From Prosopocoilus inquinatus (taxonomy: Eukaryota; Arthropoda; Insecta; Coleoptera; Lucanidae): a stretch of 64,000 bases of DNA. The stretch spans positions 186,001 to 250,000 of the forward strand of contig JAYKNF010000017.1 in the NCBI GenBank assembly GCA_036172665.1, in the 5' to 3' direction. A program made the translations under genes and the position numbers. Position 1 is the first letter of the stretch, and the number at the start of each line of letters is the position of its first letter. Below are positions 63,115 to 64,000 of the stretch, in pieces. Below the pieces are notes generated by a model. That model searched no databases and was not told the origin of the DNA. It saw nothing but the letters and a program-made list of their open reading frames with translations.

Positions 63115-64000
63115 AGGATCGATTAGATACATCACAGGAACAACGCTAATGCGTATTGTTTCGTTTAAAACTATTTCCAGCTCCTCCTGTGTCCGAAAAC
63201 TTCGTATCTCACATCAGAGTTACTAGAGATCATCGAAACGTCAAATATTACGATAAAGAAGTAAGGATCGATTAGATACATCACAGGAACAACGCTAATC
63301 CGTGTTGTTTCGTTTAAAACTATTTCCAGCTCCTGCTGCGTCCAAAAACTTCGTATCTCCCATCAGAGTTACTAGAGTCCATCGAAACGTCAAATAACAT
63401 GATAGATGAGTAAGGATCCATTAGATACATCACAGGAACAACGCTAATGCGTGTTGTTTCATTTAAAACTATTTCCAGCTTCTGCTGCGTCCGAGAACTT
63501 CGTATCTCACATCATAGTTACTGGTGTCCATCGAAACGTCAAATAACATAGTAGATAAGTAAAGATCGATTAGATACATCACAGGAACAACGCTAATACG
63601 TGTTGTTTCGTTTAAAACTATTTCCAGCTCCTCCTGTATCCGAAAACTGCGTATCTCACATCAGGGATAATGGAGTCCATCCAAACGTCAAATAACATGA
63701 TAGATAAGTAAGGATCGATTAGATATAGTAGAAGAACAACGCTAATGCGTTTTGTTTCGTTCAAAACTATTTCCAGCTTCTGCTGCGTCCGAGAACTTCG
63801 TATCTCACATCAGAGTTACTAGAGTCCATCGAAACGTCAAATAACATGATAGATAAGTAAGGATCTATTAGATACATCACAGGAACAACGCTAGTACGTG
63901 TTGTTTCGTTCAAAACTATTTCCAGCTTCTGCTGCGTCCGAGAACTTCGTATCTCATATCATAGTTACTGGTGTCCATCCAAACGTCAAATAACATGATA
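63115..64000 (+). repeat. Divergent monomers at the right edge
   Basis: Five full monomers and a 141-bp partial that fit none of the A-W types well. Private changes include CTAGAGATCATCG, AATATTACGATAAAG, AGGATCCATT (a GGATCC site at 63414), and ATATAGTAGAAGAACAACG. No HOR order is visible. The array continues past 64000. Confidence 0.82.

Larger units (their letters stand above)
1..64000 (+). repeat. 149-bp satellite DNA array filling the whole window
   Basis: A single 149-bp unit recurs head to tail with no interruption and in one orientation. Starts fall at the AGGATCGATT motif (1, 150, 299, 448 and so on), giving 429 full monomers and a 141-bp partial copy from 63860. Only 27 monomers differ in length: 17 of 148 bp, five of 147 bp, two of 120 bp, one of 100 bp and two of 185 bp. 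Positions 41-66 of the unit (GTTGTTTCGTT, a T/C site, then AAAACTATTTCCAG) are nearly invariant, while 67-125 carry most of the variation. Nothing unique is embedded, so every gene-free stretch is satellite. The role is unknown; centromeric or pericentromeric heterochromatin is inferred from type and size. Confidence 0.98.

Noticed and set aside
63414..63419. GGATCC as an engineered cloning junction
   Set aside because: A single substitution in the common GGATCG motif creates it, and satellite continues on both sides without vector sequence.
1..64000. CRISPR array
   Set aside because: The direct repeats have no unique spacers; the entire 149-bp unit repeats, far longer than a CRISPR repeat, and variation is by substitution.
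1..64000. Telomeric or rDNA spacer repeat
   Set aside because: No short telomeric motif runs and no rRNA-like sequence are present. The unit and HOR structure fit an ordinary satellite.

Overview
The whole 64 kb window is one uninterrupted satellite DNA array. A 149-bp unit, about 40% G+C, is repeated head to tail on one strand: I count 429 complete monomers (starts taken at the AGGATCGATT motif) plus a 141-bp partial copy at the right edge. By my count 402 of the 429 are exactly 149 bp. There is no credible protein gene, RNA gene, transposon, CRISPR array or unique spacer. The array runs off both ends, so its full length is unknown. A tandem satellite of this size and near-nucleosome unit length indicates a eukaryotic chromosome, most likely centromeric or pericentromeric heterochromatin. 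CpG is not depleted (8 seen against about 6 expected in one monomer), which fits a genome with little CpG methylation, such as many invertebrates. The species cannot be named from the sequence.

The monomers fall into at least 23 recognisable types, labelled here A to W by diagnostic substitutions. The types occur in a fixed order and form a higher-order repeat (HOR). The best complete copy is 35643-40706: 34 monomers, 5,064 bp, in the order A-B-C-A-B-C-D-E-F-G-H-I-J-K-L-M-N-O-N-P-Q-N-O-R-S-T-U-C-V-M-N-O-N-W. Other HOR copies have gained or lost blocks, and the distance between successive D monomers ranges from 9 to 37 monomers.

Layout. 1-2682 and 2683 onward share an 18-monomer (2,682 bp) duplication. 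2683-7300 recurs at 11174-15791 (offset 8,491 bp). 7301-11173 and 15792-17429 are rearranged stretches with chimeric monomers. 17430-30011 recurs as 30757-43238, a ~12.5-kb superblock proven by shared private mutations. 43239-48897 is a further, shortened series of HOR copies. From 48898 to the right edge the canonical 34-mer breaks down into shorter tandem duplications (about 2,978, 2,235, 2,863 and 447 bp) of more divergent monomers.

The most unusual local structure is a pair of adjacent, perfectly paired hairpins with identical CAGT loops inside one monomer at 57775-57849. It was copied at 60638-60712 by the 2,863-bp duplication. Other breaks are a 29-bp deletion monomer (20707 and 34034), a 49-bp deletion monomer (24402), 17 copies of a 1-bp-deleted monomer type, and several chimeric monomers that record crossover or conversion. 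All monomer boundaries were counted by hand; no alignment or identity score was computed.
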